Shown piece by piece: positions 24,386-33,089 of a stretch of DNA of 57,430 bases; positions within the stretch are counted from its first letter, which is position 1; each line of letters begins with the position of its first letter. This stretch comes from a virus, in IMG/VR virus record IMGVR_UViG_3300047557_002126, positions 1 to 57,430 of that record; one strand, written 5' to 3'. The translations under genes were made by a program, and so were the position numbers. Under the pieces are notes generated by a model, which saw nothing but the letters and a program-made list of their open reading frames with translations, did no database searches and was not told where the DNA came from.

Positions 24386-25045
24386 CTATCTGTCAAAGAC
24401 AGAATTGAAATCATCCATGGGGTAATCGTCCCAAGGATTGTCATCAATCCTAAATTCGTTTGCAAACGCCGACAGCAAATAAGGATTTAAGTTGCGTTCC
24501 AGGTTGCGGATGGCGCTTACTTCATGTGGAGCAGCTGTGTAGTTCCTAAATGCTGCCAGGAGAATCTCGGTCGTGATGATAGGTGAGTTATCCAGACCTT
24601 CAAGGAATAGTGCAATTTCTTCTCGTCGCCGCTCCAGGAGGCTGCCGATTATCTGGTGGTCAGAATCAAAAACCCATCGCCCGATCTCTTCTGTCACTGC
24701 ATAAAAATTATCGTTTTCCAGATTGTCGACAATGCTGCTGTAAAAAAATGGTTCCCACCCAACAGAATGAATAAATGAAATTAAGGCTTGGCGCATCGCA
24801 TCATCTAGGCCAAGATTTAATTTTTGTAGCTGGGTATCAATTATGCTAACTTCGTGAAATAAATATTCCAGTGCTTTTTCTTTGCTGCAAAGCTGCCCGC
24901 GTTTGACCGGAGAACCATCTGGGTAAAATTGTGTGCCATACCCAATGGTGTAAGGCTCTGCCCCTGTAACGGGATCGGCATAAGCCTTTTCATTAAATCC
25001 CTCGTGTTTGCGAATTAAATTTATCGCATGCGAGAAATCTGCCAT
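24386..25045 (-). CDS. GH24 (T4-type) lysozyme
   Basis: About 219 residues from the ATG at 25045 (MADFSHAINLIRKHEGF); a start at 25078 would cross the leader hairpin. Glu15 in RKHEGF, then DPVTG and PYTIGYGTQFYPDG, match the catalytic Glu/Asp/Thr region of GH24 muramidases. A C-terminal extension of about 70 residues is acidic and ends DDFNSVFDR; it has no recognised fold. It could act in lysis or as a virion hydrolase. It is the second cell-wall hydrolase in the window, with the endolysin at 10429. Confidence 0.78.
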   Translation of the reverse strand: MADFSHAINLIRKHEGFNEKAYADPVTGAEPYTIGYGTQFYPDGSPVKRGQLCSKEKALEYLFHEVSIIDTQLQKLNLGLDDAMRQALISFIHSVGWEPFFYSSIVDNLENDNFYAVTEEIGRWVFDSDHQIIGSLLERRREEIALFLEGLDNSPIITTEILLAAFRNYTAAPHEVSAIRNLERNLNPYLLSAFANEFRIDDNPWDDYPMDDFNSVFDR

Positions 25046-25067
25046 GGGGATAACACTAGTTATCCCC
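25046..25067 (-). promoter_or_regulatory. perfect 9-bp inverted repeat touching lysozyme start
   Basis: GGGGATAAC and GTTATCCCC flank a 4-nt spacer and end directly at the lysozyme ATG (gap 0). There is no Shine-Dalgarno. It may be an operator or a translation-blocking hairpin. Confidence 0.6.
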
Positions 25068-25081
25068 AATATACACAAATT

Positions 25082-25204
25082 TTACTTACCTTGTCCGCGA
25101 GAAAGTTTACGTCCGTGACTTGGTTTTGAATTACGTCCCTGTCCCTGTCGAGTGAGCTTGGGCTTGGATTCCAGGCGAACAGTTGTGGATTTGGGTTTTG
25201 CCAT
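25082..25204 (-). CDS. 40-aa basic protein
   Basis: A short reading frame starting MAKPKSTTVRLESKPKLTRQ and ending SHGRKLSRGQGK. It is extremely basic and resembles small proteins of cyanophages in the same context, with unknown role. It lies between the HNH gene and lysozyme. Confidence 0.55.
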   Translation of the reverse strand: MAKPKSTTVRLESKPKLTRQGQGRNSKPSHGRKLSRGQGK

Positions 25205-25230
25205 GGGATTGACTTGCAGGCATCACCACT

Positions 25231-25857
25231 TTACATCCTTTTTGGATGAAATACTTGCCCGCTGGAATTCCAGCGCCCTTCTTGAAATAAAAATTCTTGA
25301 GGGCATCCTGTTTCAATGCGGTTCTTTATGGATTCAGGATCTCTACCAGATTTTTTACAAGCGTCATTTAAGCACATTTTTTGGCCCTCATAAACAACAA
25401 AAATGTTATTTCTCCTGTTTCTATTCTGTTCTTTTACAGTGGCCCACCTAACATTTCCTTTTTCATAATTTCCGTTAACGTTTATTCTGTCAAGACTGCA
25501 ACCCTCGGGCCTTGGTCCAAGAGCTTGCCAGAATTCATCAAAAGATTCAAACAAAAACAAAACATGTCCATACGCGTTTTTATGGTTTTCATTAACTCTT
25601 TTCTTGGCTCGCCAGTAACTTTTCCATGCGCCATTTTTTAATGGATCATGCTTTGCGCAAGGACTTAAAATATTCAACTTTCGTCCAGTATATGCACAAG
25701 ATCTGCAAATCCATTCTCCTTTTTTACGGTTATATTGATCGATCCTTATGCTTGAACTTGCACTACATCTTTTGCAATTTACATCAACGTAACGCCAGGG
25801 ACCTGCAGGCATTGGTTTAAAATCTCTCCAAGCATTATACCACTTAGGATCATCCAC
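25231..25857 (-). CDS. HNH-like homing endonuclease
   Basis: A 208-residue protein starting at GTG (25857) inside the end of the DUF5872-like gene. The core LGPRPEGCSLDRINVNGNYE and GNVRWATVKEQNRNRRNN is the well-known phage endonuclease motif (S-x-D-R-I-x-x-x-G-x-Y then R-W-x-x-x-x-E-Q-x-x-N-R). An N-terminal CKRC...CRSC knuckle may bind zinc. A C-terminal stretch around ICRNDACK-type residues suggests a DNA-binding module. It is likely mobile. Confidence 0.75.
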   Translation of the reverse strand: MDDPKWYNAWRDFKPMPAGPWRYVDVNCKRCSASSSIRIDQYNRKKGEWICRSCAYTGRKLNILSPCAKHDPLKNGAWKSYWRAKKRVNENHKNAYGHVLFLFESFDEFWQALGPRPEGCSLDRINVNGNYEKGNVRWATVKEQNRNRRNNIFVVYEGQKMCLNDACKKSGRDPESIKNRIETGCPQEFLFQEGRWNSSGQVFHPKRM

Positions 25858-26153
25858 TTTACACGGTGACTCCAGTATCTGGCAGAAAGTTTTGAAGGAT
25901 TGGCATCTTGTGCGTTGTGACGCGCATAATAAGATTTGCGACGCGCCTTCTCTTTGGCGGACTGTGGGTTTTTCCCTGCGCCTTCAACTCCTTGCTGCCC
26001 AAACCTAACAATTTTTTCTTTACCTTCTGCGCAAGCTTTCACAATATGGCTTTTAGTTGGGTGCCCAGGAGTTCGCTGGGGTTTATTGCACGCCATCTTA
26101 TCTTTCTGATAACGTTTTGCAGCCTTAGCTGCATTTTTCTTTTTGTCTGCCAT
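25779..26153 (-). CDS. DUF5872-like protein with HNH gene inserted at its end
   Basis: The 124-residue product contains CNKPQRTPGHPTKSHIVKAC and KEKIVRFGQQGVEGAGKNP, which fit a short conserved phage family of unknown role (probably DUF5872), ending YWSHRVKW. Beyond that point the frame continues for about 24 residues (MILSGIMLGEILNQC...) through sequence that also encodes the HNH gene. The tail is probably an insertion effect. Confidence 0.65.
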   Translation of the reverse strand: MADKKKNAAKAAKRYQKDKMACNKPQRTPGHPTKSHIVKACAEGKEKIVRFGQQGVEGAGKNPQSAKEKARRKSYYARHNAQDANPSKLSARYWSHRVKWMILSGIMLGEILNQCLQVPGVTLM

Positions 26154-29100
26154 CAGAAAGAACCAAAGAAAGAATTTGAGAACGGATCAGATAAATCAGA
26201 GCCAGTGCTTTTACCTGCTGTAGGTGAAAGCTTTAAACGAGATTTAAATTCCGCCAAAATATCACCACCTCTTTTAATTTTAACTGGAGAACTCGGTTCT
26301 TCTTCCTCTTCTGTATCTTCATCTGGAAAGAAAGAAAAGTATTTACTCTTAGGTTCAGCTGTTTTACGAGCCGTGGTAGTTGTAGTTTTTTGCGCTGGAG
26401 TTTCTTCTTCTTCTTCTTCGCCAAAAGACATCATGCCTTCTAATTTGCCTAAATCGGAGAAGGGATCTCCAGTTGGCTTAAAGCTATATGTGTCTTTTAA
26501 TGATTTACCACCAAACGCTGTTTGGAATAACCGTCGATCTTCTTCTGTTACATCTGGCATAAATTCACCGTAAAAATCTTCCTCTGTACCCTGGTAACCA
26601 GCTGACTTAAATCTGTTAAACAAAGCATCTTCACTCTTTGCTTCGGCTTCTTCACGTTTATCAGAAGCACGTTGAATGTATTCAACACCCAACAATTCTT
26701 GCGTAGGAGTTTCACCGGCCTGGTTTAACTGTTTAATTTGTTCTCGAATATCTAAAGCAGTACCACTTTTGATACTGTCGGAAATCATTTTCTTTAATTC
26801 GGTAAGATCTTCGGTATTTGGATCCATACCGTAAATCTTTAATACTTTTTCAACCTGTTCTCGATTTTTTACTGGATCTAATTTACTTACAAATTCTTCT
26901 GCAAAATCATCAGGGTTTACAAACTGACCAAACACTGTGCCAATCTGCGCGTATTTATTGGCAAGATAAGGGGTTAAAACTTGTTTTAAATAAATTTCAG
27001 CAATCTTTGGGCTAAATACATCTGGGGCGGAATCATATTGCTTGCCTTGTCCAACAACTTCAAAATGTAATTTGGCAAAATCTTCTTTCTTGTTTACATC
27101 AAGACCATACATATAAGCCTTGGCTTGCCAGTTAATATCGTTACCTTTTTCATTTTTTGTTATTAATCCTTTTTTAGCTGCGTCCCAGGCTGTTTCTACA
27201 TCTTGTTTTTGTTTGACGTACTGATCAGGCAATGCATTGCCCCATTCTTTTTGAAACTGATCACCAAGAAGAACAGGTACGTCTCCAGTGCCGCCAATTC
27301 CTTTTTCAATGTAATAACCAGCTGGATTAAAATAATAATCAGCGTTAAATTTAGAAGGTTGCAGGCTATCTAGTGCCTTCATCCAAGATACGGATGCTGA
27401 TTCAGCAGCACGTTTTAATGTATTCAAGCGATCTTCAGTTTGAAAAATATTCTGCTTATCTCGATCAACGTTAATGTAATCCCTAAATTCACTGATTGAT
27501 TTAGATGCGTTAAAACGAGGAAGCAGGTAATCATTAAAAAAGTCTTGCGCAAATTTTACGTCATCATCAATACGCTTGCCAGGCTCCAAATAATCTTTTG
27601 GTCTCTTGTTATATATTTCTTGTGCCTTTTTCTTTTGCTCAGGAGTTGCAGATGTATTTTGTAGTGTTTGATATGCGTCATCATATTCAGACCACTTAGA
27701 AAGTGTTTCGGAATCAACCCAGCCCATCTCACGGCGTTGAGCTTCATAATCTAACCAAGATTTTTGTGTCTGTTTTCGTTTTTCAACAGGTACATAATCC
27801 TTGGGTAGGCTACCAGGCGAAACTAAATTTTGCGCGGATGTATCACCAGGATTTGTTTTTAATCGCTCGTATGCATCATCATATTTTTTCCAGGATGCAA
27901 TTTGCTCTGGAGTAGCAAAACCATTTTGAATAGTTCGCTGATAACCAGGCACATAATCATCGGGAACATCCAGTCCACCTGCATATTTTTTTTCTATTTG
28001 ATCGTAAAACCAACGTTCCCAGTTATACAAAATTCCGTTGTTACTACCAAAGACTTTTCCGGTATCTAAAGATAGTCCAAGGCTTTTGGTTAAGTCTTCA
28101 GGTTTTTTTCCGCCCATTGCAAGAAGGCCGCCAATGCCAGACTCCTGCATGACAGAATTTGCAATATTTTCTCGTAGTCCAAGAATTTCCTGGCCAAAAG
28201 ATGTGCCACTCAACAAATCAAATTTTTGTTCAAGCTGTTTTGCTTTAATTAATTCACGCCTGGAATCTTCCAGGAATTGTTTCTGCAGTACGGCAGCTTG
28301 CTGTGTAAGTTTAGCTTCTGCTTCACCAGCAACTTTAGTTAAAGCAATATCATATTGAGAGAGTTTTGTATCAACCTTCTGTACCTCTGGATTTTTTTTA
28401 ATATCCCCAAGGAGTGTTTGTATGCCTGAATACTTGCTTGGATCTAATTGGTTGGCCTTTGCTAAAAGCTCTCCAAATCCAGCCTCAGTGCGAATTTCTG
28501 GCTCCGCACCAGTCGCTTCTTTTACAGCATCGTACAATTTTGCCCAGGGTTGTTTAGTTTCTTTTGGAAAACGCTCAGCGTACAAAATCTCTGCTTGAGC
28601 AGTTTCCCATTGATCTTTTATTTTTTGACTGGAATTAACCAACTTTTCATATTGTCCAATAATGTCTTTAAGTTCATATGTTTGCTCAAGTTGAGTACCA
28701 CCAGGGCCGATTGGTTTTTGTATTTGTTTTAAACCAAGAATATCTCCCGCAATTTTGTCGCGTTCAAATTGACGTTGAGCGTCGGTTTTACCAGGTACTG
28801 TCTCTTCAATTTTTGCGTATTTAAATCCGTCGGTTGGCGTTACTGGTTTAAAGCCAGGATCTCGAATTCCTTTTTTTCTTGCTTCGTTTTGACCAATGTT
28901 TGTGTAATGCCATAGTGCATATGATTCGTAGTTGGGAAATTGACCAAGTATATAAAGATCTCCCTTTTTAACCGCGTTATCCCAATTTGTTTTTACAGAT
29001 TTGCCAATATCTGTTTCTTTGTAATAACCAGGGTCAAAGCGTATTGTGTTTTCAAATCCCTCAAAGGGAACTTTTGCGGCGTTTTTTTGATCCCAAAGAG

Positions 29101-29635
29101 ATACAATTTCTGTCTTGTAAAAACTATCAAATTCATTTTTTAATACTTTTCTAACCGTATCATCAGTACCAGTACCATTTAATGTGGACAAAAATTTTTT
29201 ATAGTCATCTGGTTGGCCCGTAATCTTTGCATTGTCTGCAGCTTTTTTTATGGTGTCATATGCTTTGTTGTTTGTGGTTGCAATAGTATTAGCATCTTGA
29301 TTTCTTTTATTGTCTCCCTTGGCACTGATTTGACTTGTTTGTACGCTTTCTATAACTGGATCTTGTTTTACACCCAAAGAAATTAAATAGTTACTTTGAA
29401 ATGTATATCCGGCCTGTCTTAATTTAGATGTGATCTCCTGAAAGGAATCATCTAACCCAAATTTAACAGGCACGTTTTCCTGATAAGCCCTCCAAGTAGT
29501 GCCGCCTTTACCGCCAAAGCCGGAAACATACTTTGTAACTGGAACATTTACTGAAACCTCAGAAAGAATAGGTCTATTTGCATTTTCATACTCAATGTTC
29601 CATTTTTTGTTTTTGGTGTCATATGAAATTCCCAT
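26153..29635 (-). CDS. large virion protein, possible internal/ejected protein
   Basis: 1160 residues, the largest gene of the window. The protein is helical, rich in Lys, Glu, Asp and Gln, with no signal peptide or membrane segment. It shows internal similarity: YVPGYQRTIQNGFATPEQI and YVPVEKRKQTQKSW...EMGWVDSETLSKW, each followed by a KYDDAYERL or EYDDAYQTL helix, look like two copies of one unit (about residues 560-680). The C-terminus is acidic and low-complexity (EEEEEE, TTTTT). It resembles neither T7 gp16 nor a tape measure by motif. Structural role is inferred from size and place. Confidence 0.6.
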   Translation of the reverse strand: MGISYDTKNKKWNIEYENANRPILSEVSVNVPVTKYVSGFGGKGGTTWRAYQENVPVKFGLDDSFQEITSKLRQAGYTFQSNYLISLGVKQDPVIESVQTSQISAKGDNKRNQDANTIATTNNKAYDTIKKAADNAKITGQPDDYKKFLSTLNGTGTDDTVRKVLKNEFDSFYKTEIVSLWDQKNAAKVPFEGFENTIRFDPGYYKETDIGKSVKTNWDNAVKKGDLYILGQFPNYESYALWHYTNIGQNEARKKGIRDPGFKPVTPTDGFKYAKIEETVPGKTDAQRQFERDKIAGDILGLKQIQKPIGPGGTQLEQTYELKDIIGQYEKLVNSSQKIKDQWETAQAEILYAERFPKETKQPWAKLYDAVKEATGAEPEIRTEAGFGELLAKANQLDPSKYSGIQTLLGDIKKNPEVQKVDTKLSQYDIALTKVAGEAEAKLTQQAAVLQKQFLEDSRRELIKAKQLEQKFDLLSGTSFGQEILGLRENIANSVMQESGIGGLLAMGGKKPEDLTKSLGLSLDTGKVFGSNNGILYNWERWFYDQIEKKYAGGLDVPDDYVPGYQRTIQNGFATPEQIASWKKYDDAYERLKTNPGDTSAQNLVSPGSLPKDYVPVEKRKQTQKSWLDYEAQRREMGWVDSETLSKWSEYDDAYQTLQNTSATPEQKKKAQEIYNKRPKDYLEPGKRIDDDVKFAQDFFNDYLLPRFNASKSISEFRDYINVDRDKQNIFQTEDRLNTLKRAAESASVSWMKALDSLQPSKFNADYYFNPAGYYIEKGIGGTGDVPVLLGDQFQKEWGNALPDQYVKQKQDVETAWDAAKKGLITKNEKGNDINWQAKAYMYGLDVNKKEDFAKLHFEVVGQGKQYDSAPDVFSPKIAEIYLKQVLTPYLANKYAQIGTVFGQFVNPDDFAEEFVSKLDPVKNREQVEKVLKIYGMDPNTEDLTELKKMISDSIKSGTALDIREQIKQLNQAGETPTQELLGVEYIQRASDKREEAEAKSEDALFNRFKSAGYQGTEEDFYGEFMPDVTEEDRRLFQTAFGGKSLKDTYSFKPTGDPFSDLGKLEGMMSFGEEEEEETPAQKTTTTTARKTAEPKSKYFSFFPDEDTEEEEEPSSPVKIKRGGDILAEFKSRLKLSPTAGKSTGSDLSDPFSNSFFGSF

Positions 29636-29636
29636 G

Positions 29637-29999
29637 TCATCCAGCCATTGATAACGTATCTACTTGATAAACAAAAACATTAATCGGTTCTTGTTTAATC
29701 CAAGCATTAATTCTATCCATCTTAGCCTGACAAAAAAACTCTTGATGTTCAAACCACTCTTGAACCTTGCTACTGGCTTTAGATGTATTACATCTTCTGC
29801 ATGCCGGTACTAAATTATTTCTGTTGCTAGACCCAGAACGAAACCTTGGTACAATGTGATCCAGTGATGTGGCATCAGCTTCGCAGTAAGCGCACTTGTA
29901 ATCCCAGGCTTCGTAAATTGACTGTCTATAACGTTTCTTGGCAAGTTTAGGTGTTAGTTCAATAAGCAGGGCGAGAGGCTCTTGCTCACTGTTGAACAT
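29637..29999 (-). CDS. HNH endonuclease
   Basis: A 120-residue protein with a full HNH/zinc core: YKCAYCEADATSLDHIVPRF, then SSNRNNLVPACRRCNTSKAS. This contains Cys-x-x-Cys, D-H-I, the N-N-L pair and a second C-x-x-C. An aromatic C-terminal QEWFEHQEFFCQAKMDRINAWI region is typical of cyanophage homologues close to structural genes. AAAGAG precedes the ATG. Its stop overlaps the leader of the large virion gene. Confidence 0.85.
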   Translation of the reverse strand: MFNSEQEPLALLIELTPKLAKKRYRQSIYEAWDYKCAYCEADATSLDHIVPRFRSGSSNRNNLVPACRRCNTSKASSKVQEWFEHQEFFCQAKMDRINAWIKQEPINVFVYQVDTLSMAG

Positions 30000-30135
30000 A
30001 CTCTTTAATTGCCGTTATCTTATTTTAATTTGACCTAGCCATTTACCCCAAAAGAAAACAATATTACAGTTTGTTTACAATCATTGCATCTCTCTTGAGA
30101 CTCGATACGTTATAGGTGTAGGCCATTCAAGATTT

Positions 30136-30342
30136 ATGGCGTCCAGAGCAATGTGGGTTTCAGCCCAAAAAGCCGAAGAGATTCTTGGCATTGACAAGAA
30201 GACCCTCTTCAAGTACCGAGATGACGGCACTCTGAAGCTTGGTCCCCACTACGCTGCCTTTCCAGAGACTCGCTCCAGGGACAGCTACAGGTGGAACGTA
30301 AAAGCAGTGAAGAAACACCTGGATAAAATCAACGCCAATTAA
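30136..30342 (+). CDS. small helix-turn-helix protein (excisionase-like)
   Basis: A 68-residue protein starting MASRAMWVSAQKAEEILGID with an HTH_17/MerR-like segment (SAQKAEEILGIDKKTLFKYR) and a basic C-terminus (VKKHLDKINAN). It is a lone plus gene in a minus block, with its own leader of 136 nt from 30000 and a terminator directly after the stop. Likely a DNA-binding regulator. It is second to the HTH protein at 20494. Confidence 0.72.
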   Translation: MASRAMWVSAQKAEEILGIDKKTLFKYRDDGTLKLGPHYAAFPETRSRDSYRWNVKAVKKHLDKINAN

Positions 30343-30351
30343 ATTAGATGG

Positions 30352-30373
30352 GCCGGGGGAAACCCCGGCTTTT
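30352..30373. terminator. bidirectional terminator
   Basis: A 7-bp stem GCCGGGG / CCCCGGC with GAAA loop is followed by TTTT on the plus strand. It ends the 30136 gene and overlaps the end of the convergent minus gene at 30372, so it may serve both directions. Confidence 0.85.
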
Positions 30374-31937
30374 ATATTGAAGGTTTACCATCCAAACTTG
30401 GGACATATTCAATTCCATTTTTGTCAATCATTACAAAATTTTCCATGACAATAAGATTGGAAGGAATATTAAATAACTTCTGCATCATCGGCATCATCAT
30501 TGGCGATTGACAGTTATACGGAGGAACATCCATTCGAGACAAAGATCTACGAGCCAAGCGTGAAGCACTTGATTCAAGCTGTTCAGATTCTGTTTCATCT
30601 ACAATCTTTTGTTCCCAAGCAGCCATTGAACCAATACCCACAGGGAAATCAGATGGCTCTGGAGGGAAAGTGCCGTCTTTAAACTTAAGGGCATAAATGT
30701 GTTTGCAATAACGGAACTCATCTAGCAATGGCGTCCAGTTATCACTGATTTGTGTAATTTTTCCGTTGGCAGAACTGTAATCGTCATAGCCCGGCATGCT
30801 TTCTGCTGTTGATCCAGGTATTGATGGATCTGCTGGCGCACTTGTTTTGCGTAAATAAATTGCACCAAAATCCCTAAACACTCCAGGGTTGTCACGATTA
30901 ACATTCTCCCCCTCTTGAACGGAGCCGCCCTGACCCAGAGACACAGGAAAACCTGAAGGTGCGTACACAGTCATCCTTCGATTAACCTTAGCGCTTGTCA
31001 TTGCACTGTTATCTACAACACCACTAAGGGTCATAATTTCGTTTCGACCGGGTTTAATATTGGCAATGCTTGTTCGGGGAAACTGCTTACTGGTTGTATC
31101 ACCATTTGACTGAATAAACGCATAATCGCGGCGCGTAAAATCTTGGCACGAACAGCAAAAACGCGCACCTGTAATTAAAAACCTTCCAGGTGTAAATCCA
31201 ATTGGAGAAGGTGTAAGTAGTTCTTTGTCTGGCGATACGTATACGGAACCTGCCTTGCGGAATTTAAGTATTCCCGTTAACGATCCAGTATTTACCAAGA
31301 CTGCCTGTACGTATCCATATCGCGTTTGGGTTGCAGGATTAATTGTGTCAGCGTTAATAATTTCACCACCTTCAACAATTACCCTATCTTCCATAATCTC
31401 GGTAGTAATTGGCGTAATACCAAACGGACCACCCCCTAATCTCACAAAAAACGGTGGAGGAAGCGGGTTGCTTGGCCCCCAAGAACCAGCAAGTTTAACG
31501 TACCAGTAATCCTTGTCTTCCGTGACTGATTCAATAAATAATTTCTGCGAAGAAACTGGATCAGTTAATTTGTCGCAACGTAGGGAGCCTGCATAACGCC
31601 ATCCGGCCCAATGCATCCCAAGCTCTTTGTTCTTAGTTGGGAAGCCTACAAATGCGCCAGATACTGTTGGTTGTGGGTTGGCAACTGAACTAGGTGTGCT
31701 GCCAGGTACTGGAATAGTGTATTTAAAGGGATATTGAAAGTCGTTGTCATAAAACGTTGCATTGGCAAGTTCATATCCTCTTCTCCAGCGGGTCCAGGCA
31801 GATTCACGGTTTGCAGCCGCAAGTGAATCCGGGACGCTTCCCTTGGAGAATTCTGTTGTAATAGGTTGGACAACCTTCGGTAAAAAAGGCTGTGAGGCCT
31901 GGAAATTACCAAAGCTATTTCCAGATTTTTTTGCCAT
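30372..31937 (-). CDS. structural protein, unknown type
   Basis: A 521-residue protein beginning MAKKSGNSFGNFQASQPFLP. WRRGYELANATFYDND, IPVPGSTPSSV and long beta-rich stretches with GARFCCSCQDFTRRDYAFI (four Cys close together) are noted. Pro and Gly are abundant. It lies between the HTH gene and a 261-aa probable virion protein, 4 nt from the latter's stop. I cannot assign it to a known tail or head family. A tail or spike role is an inference from position. Confidence 0.6.
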   Translation of the reverse strand: MAKKSGNSFGNFQASQPFLPKVVQPITTEFSKGSVPDSLAAANRESAWTRWRRGYELANATFYDNDFQYPFKYTIPVPGSTPSSVANPQPTVSGAFVGFPTKNKELGMHWAGWRYAGSLRCDKLTDPVSSQKLFIESVTEDKDYWYVKLAGSWGPSNPLPPPFFVRLGGGPFGITPITTEIMEDRVIVEGGEIINADTINPATQTRYGYVQAVLVNTGSLTGILKFRKAGSVYVSPDKELLTPSPIGFTPGRFLITGARFCCSCQDFTRRDYAFIQSNGDTTSKQFPRTSIANIKPGRNEIMTLSGVVDNSAMTSAKVNRRMTVYAPSGFPVSLGQGGSVQEGENVNRDNPGVFRDFGAIYLRKTSAPADPSIPGSTAESMPGYDDYSSANGKITQISDNWTPLLDEFRYCKHIYALKFKDGTFPPEPSDFPVGIGSMAAWEQKIVDETESEQLESSASRLARRSLSRMDVPPYNCQSPMMMPMMQKLFNIPSNLIVMENFVMIDKNGIEYVPSLDGKPSI

Positions 31938-31940
31938 TCG

Positions 31941-32726
31941 TTAGAAGAATCCGCCTTGCGCAATCACATGTGCGCCAGGGATATAGCCAGAAGAGTTGGG
32001 GCCGTCAGGGAACACACCCACATAAATGCGATCGCCACGCTCCAGGTAAATGCCTTTGTTGCGTAAAGGAGCCGTCTCGCCAAGACCAGTGGTGTTGCCT
32101 GCGTTAACAACAGGAACGGCAAGCTGAGGCATCACATCAGAACAGTCAATTGTCTGCGTACCAGCTGGAACAGTCTTGGCAAACAGGACTCGATAGTCAC
32201 CGGAACCAGGGATCGGAATCGTGGTGCCACGGGTGTGGTAAAACACAAATGTCACAGCCTGCTGGTAGCCGTAAGCAACGCCGTTATACAGGAAGCCAGA
32301 GGCAATACCGCCGGAGTAGTTAAGTGCTGTGTTGACGCCTGTAAGGGTGCCAGAGCCAGTGTAGGTGTAATAACCGTAGCCGCTGAAGGGAGCGCCACCA
32401 CCGGTCAGAGAACCTGTTGCTGTGATTAAAACAACCTGACCACTGACCAAAGAAATGGGCGTACCAGATGTCGAGGCGTTAACTGTGTAATCGGGATCCC
32501 GATAAAAATCGTTGCGAGTAATTGTAATTGAATCAATAAGTCCACCGTTATTATTATCTTCACTCAACGTGGCATCCATGTCCACCAGGATGGATGGAGC
32601 CTGACCACCTTGCACAAATAAAGTATTAGTTGCTGCACTTCCAACGGTTTGAGTTGTTACACGAACCGTATCAAATAACGGACGGTCAATAAGCAGGGGC
32701 TGCTTGTTGGTACTAGTAGATGCCAA
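31941..32726 (-). CDS. structural protein (beta-rich)
   Basis: A 261-residue protein starting at TTG (32726) with a strong AGGAGGT site six nucleotides away. It is rich in Ser, Thr, Gly and Val, with blocks such as GGQAPSILVDMDATLSEDNN and YGYYTYTGSGTLTGVNTALN. The composition fits a virion beta-sandwich protein. Function is unknown. Confidence 0.6.
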   Translation of the reverse strand: MASTSTNKQPLLIDRPLFDTVRVTTQTVGSAATNTLFVQGGQAPSILVDMDATLSEDNNNGGLIDSITITRNDFYRDPDYTVNASTSGTPISLVSGQVVLITATGSLTGGGAPFSGYGYYTYTGSGTLTGVNTALNYSGGIASGFLYNGVAYGYQQAVTFVFYHTRGTTIPIPGSGDYRVLFAKTVPAGTQTIDCSDVMPQLAVPVVNAGNTTGLGETAPLRNKGIYLERGDRIYVGVFPDGPNSSGYIPGAHVIAQGGFF

Positions 32727-32798
32727 ATTAACCTCCTTTAGCTACAGCCTTTACTGCAAAATCTAATTCTTGCCAATATTCTAACGAATAACTCTGCT

Positions 32799-33089
32799 TT
32801 ACGCAAAACCACCAAGAGGACCAAATGGTGTATTGGGCATCTTCATTGCAGAACGAGCAAGTAAGTCAGGGTCTTGCTGCAACGCCAGAAAACGTTCAAA
32901 CGATTCTGAACGTGGTGCATTACTTACAGAAGATGTCAACCGATTAAAGTCATCAACTTTATACAACTTGGCAAGGCGATATTGCATTTCTTTGCTGGGG
33001 TCGGGTTTGTTGCTCCGACCACCAGACAAATAACTGTTGTATTCACCAGGGAGCGAATCGCCCGACTCAAGATAATTTTGTCGGTTCAT
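32799..33089 (-). CDS. hypothetical 96-aa protein
   Basis: Starts MNRQNYLESGDSLPGEYNSY and ends FGPLGGFA. Overlaps the tail lysozyme end by 4 nt. It is polar, with no domain recognised. The 72-nt gap after it carries a TATTC/GAATA hairpin and the AGGAGGT site of the next gene. Confidence 0.55.
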   Translation of the reverse strand: MNRQNYLESGDSLPGEYNSYLSGGRSNKPDPSKEMQYRLAKLYKVDDFNRLTSSVSNAPRSESFERFLALQQDPDLLARSAMKMPNTPFGPLGGFA

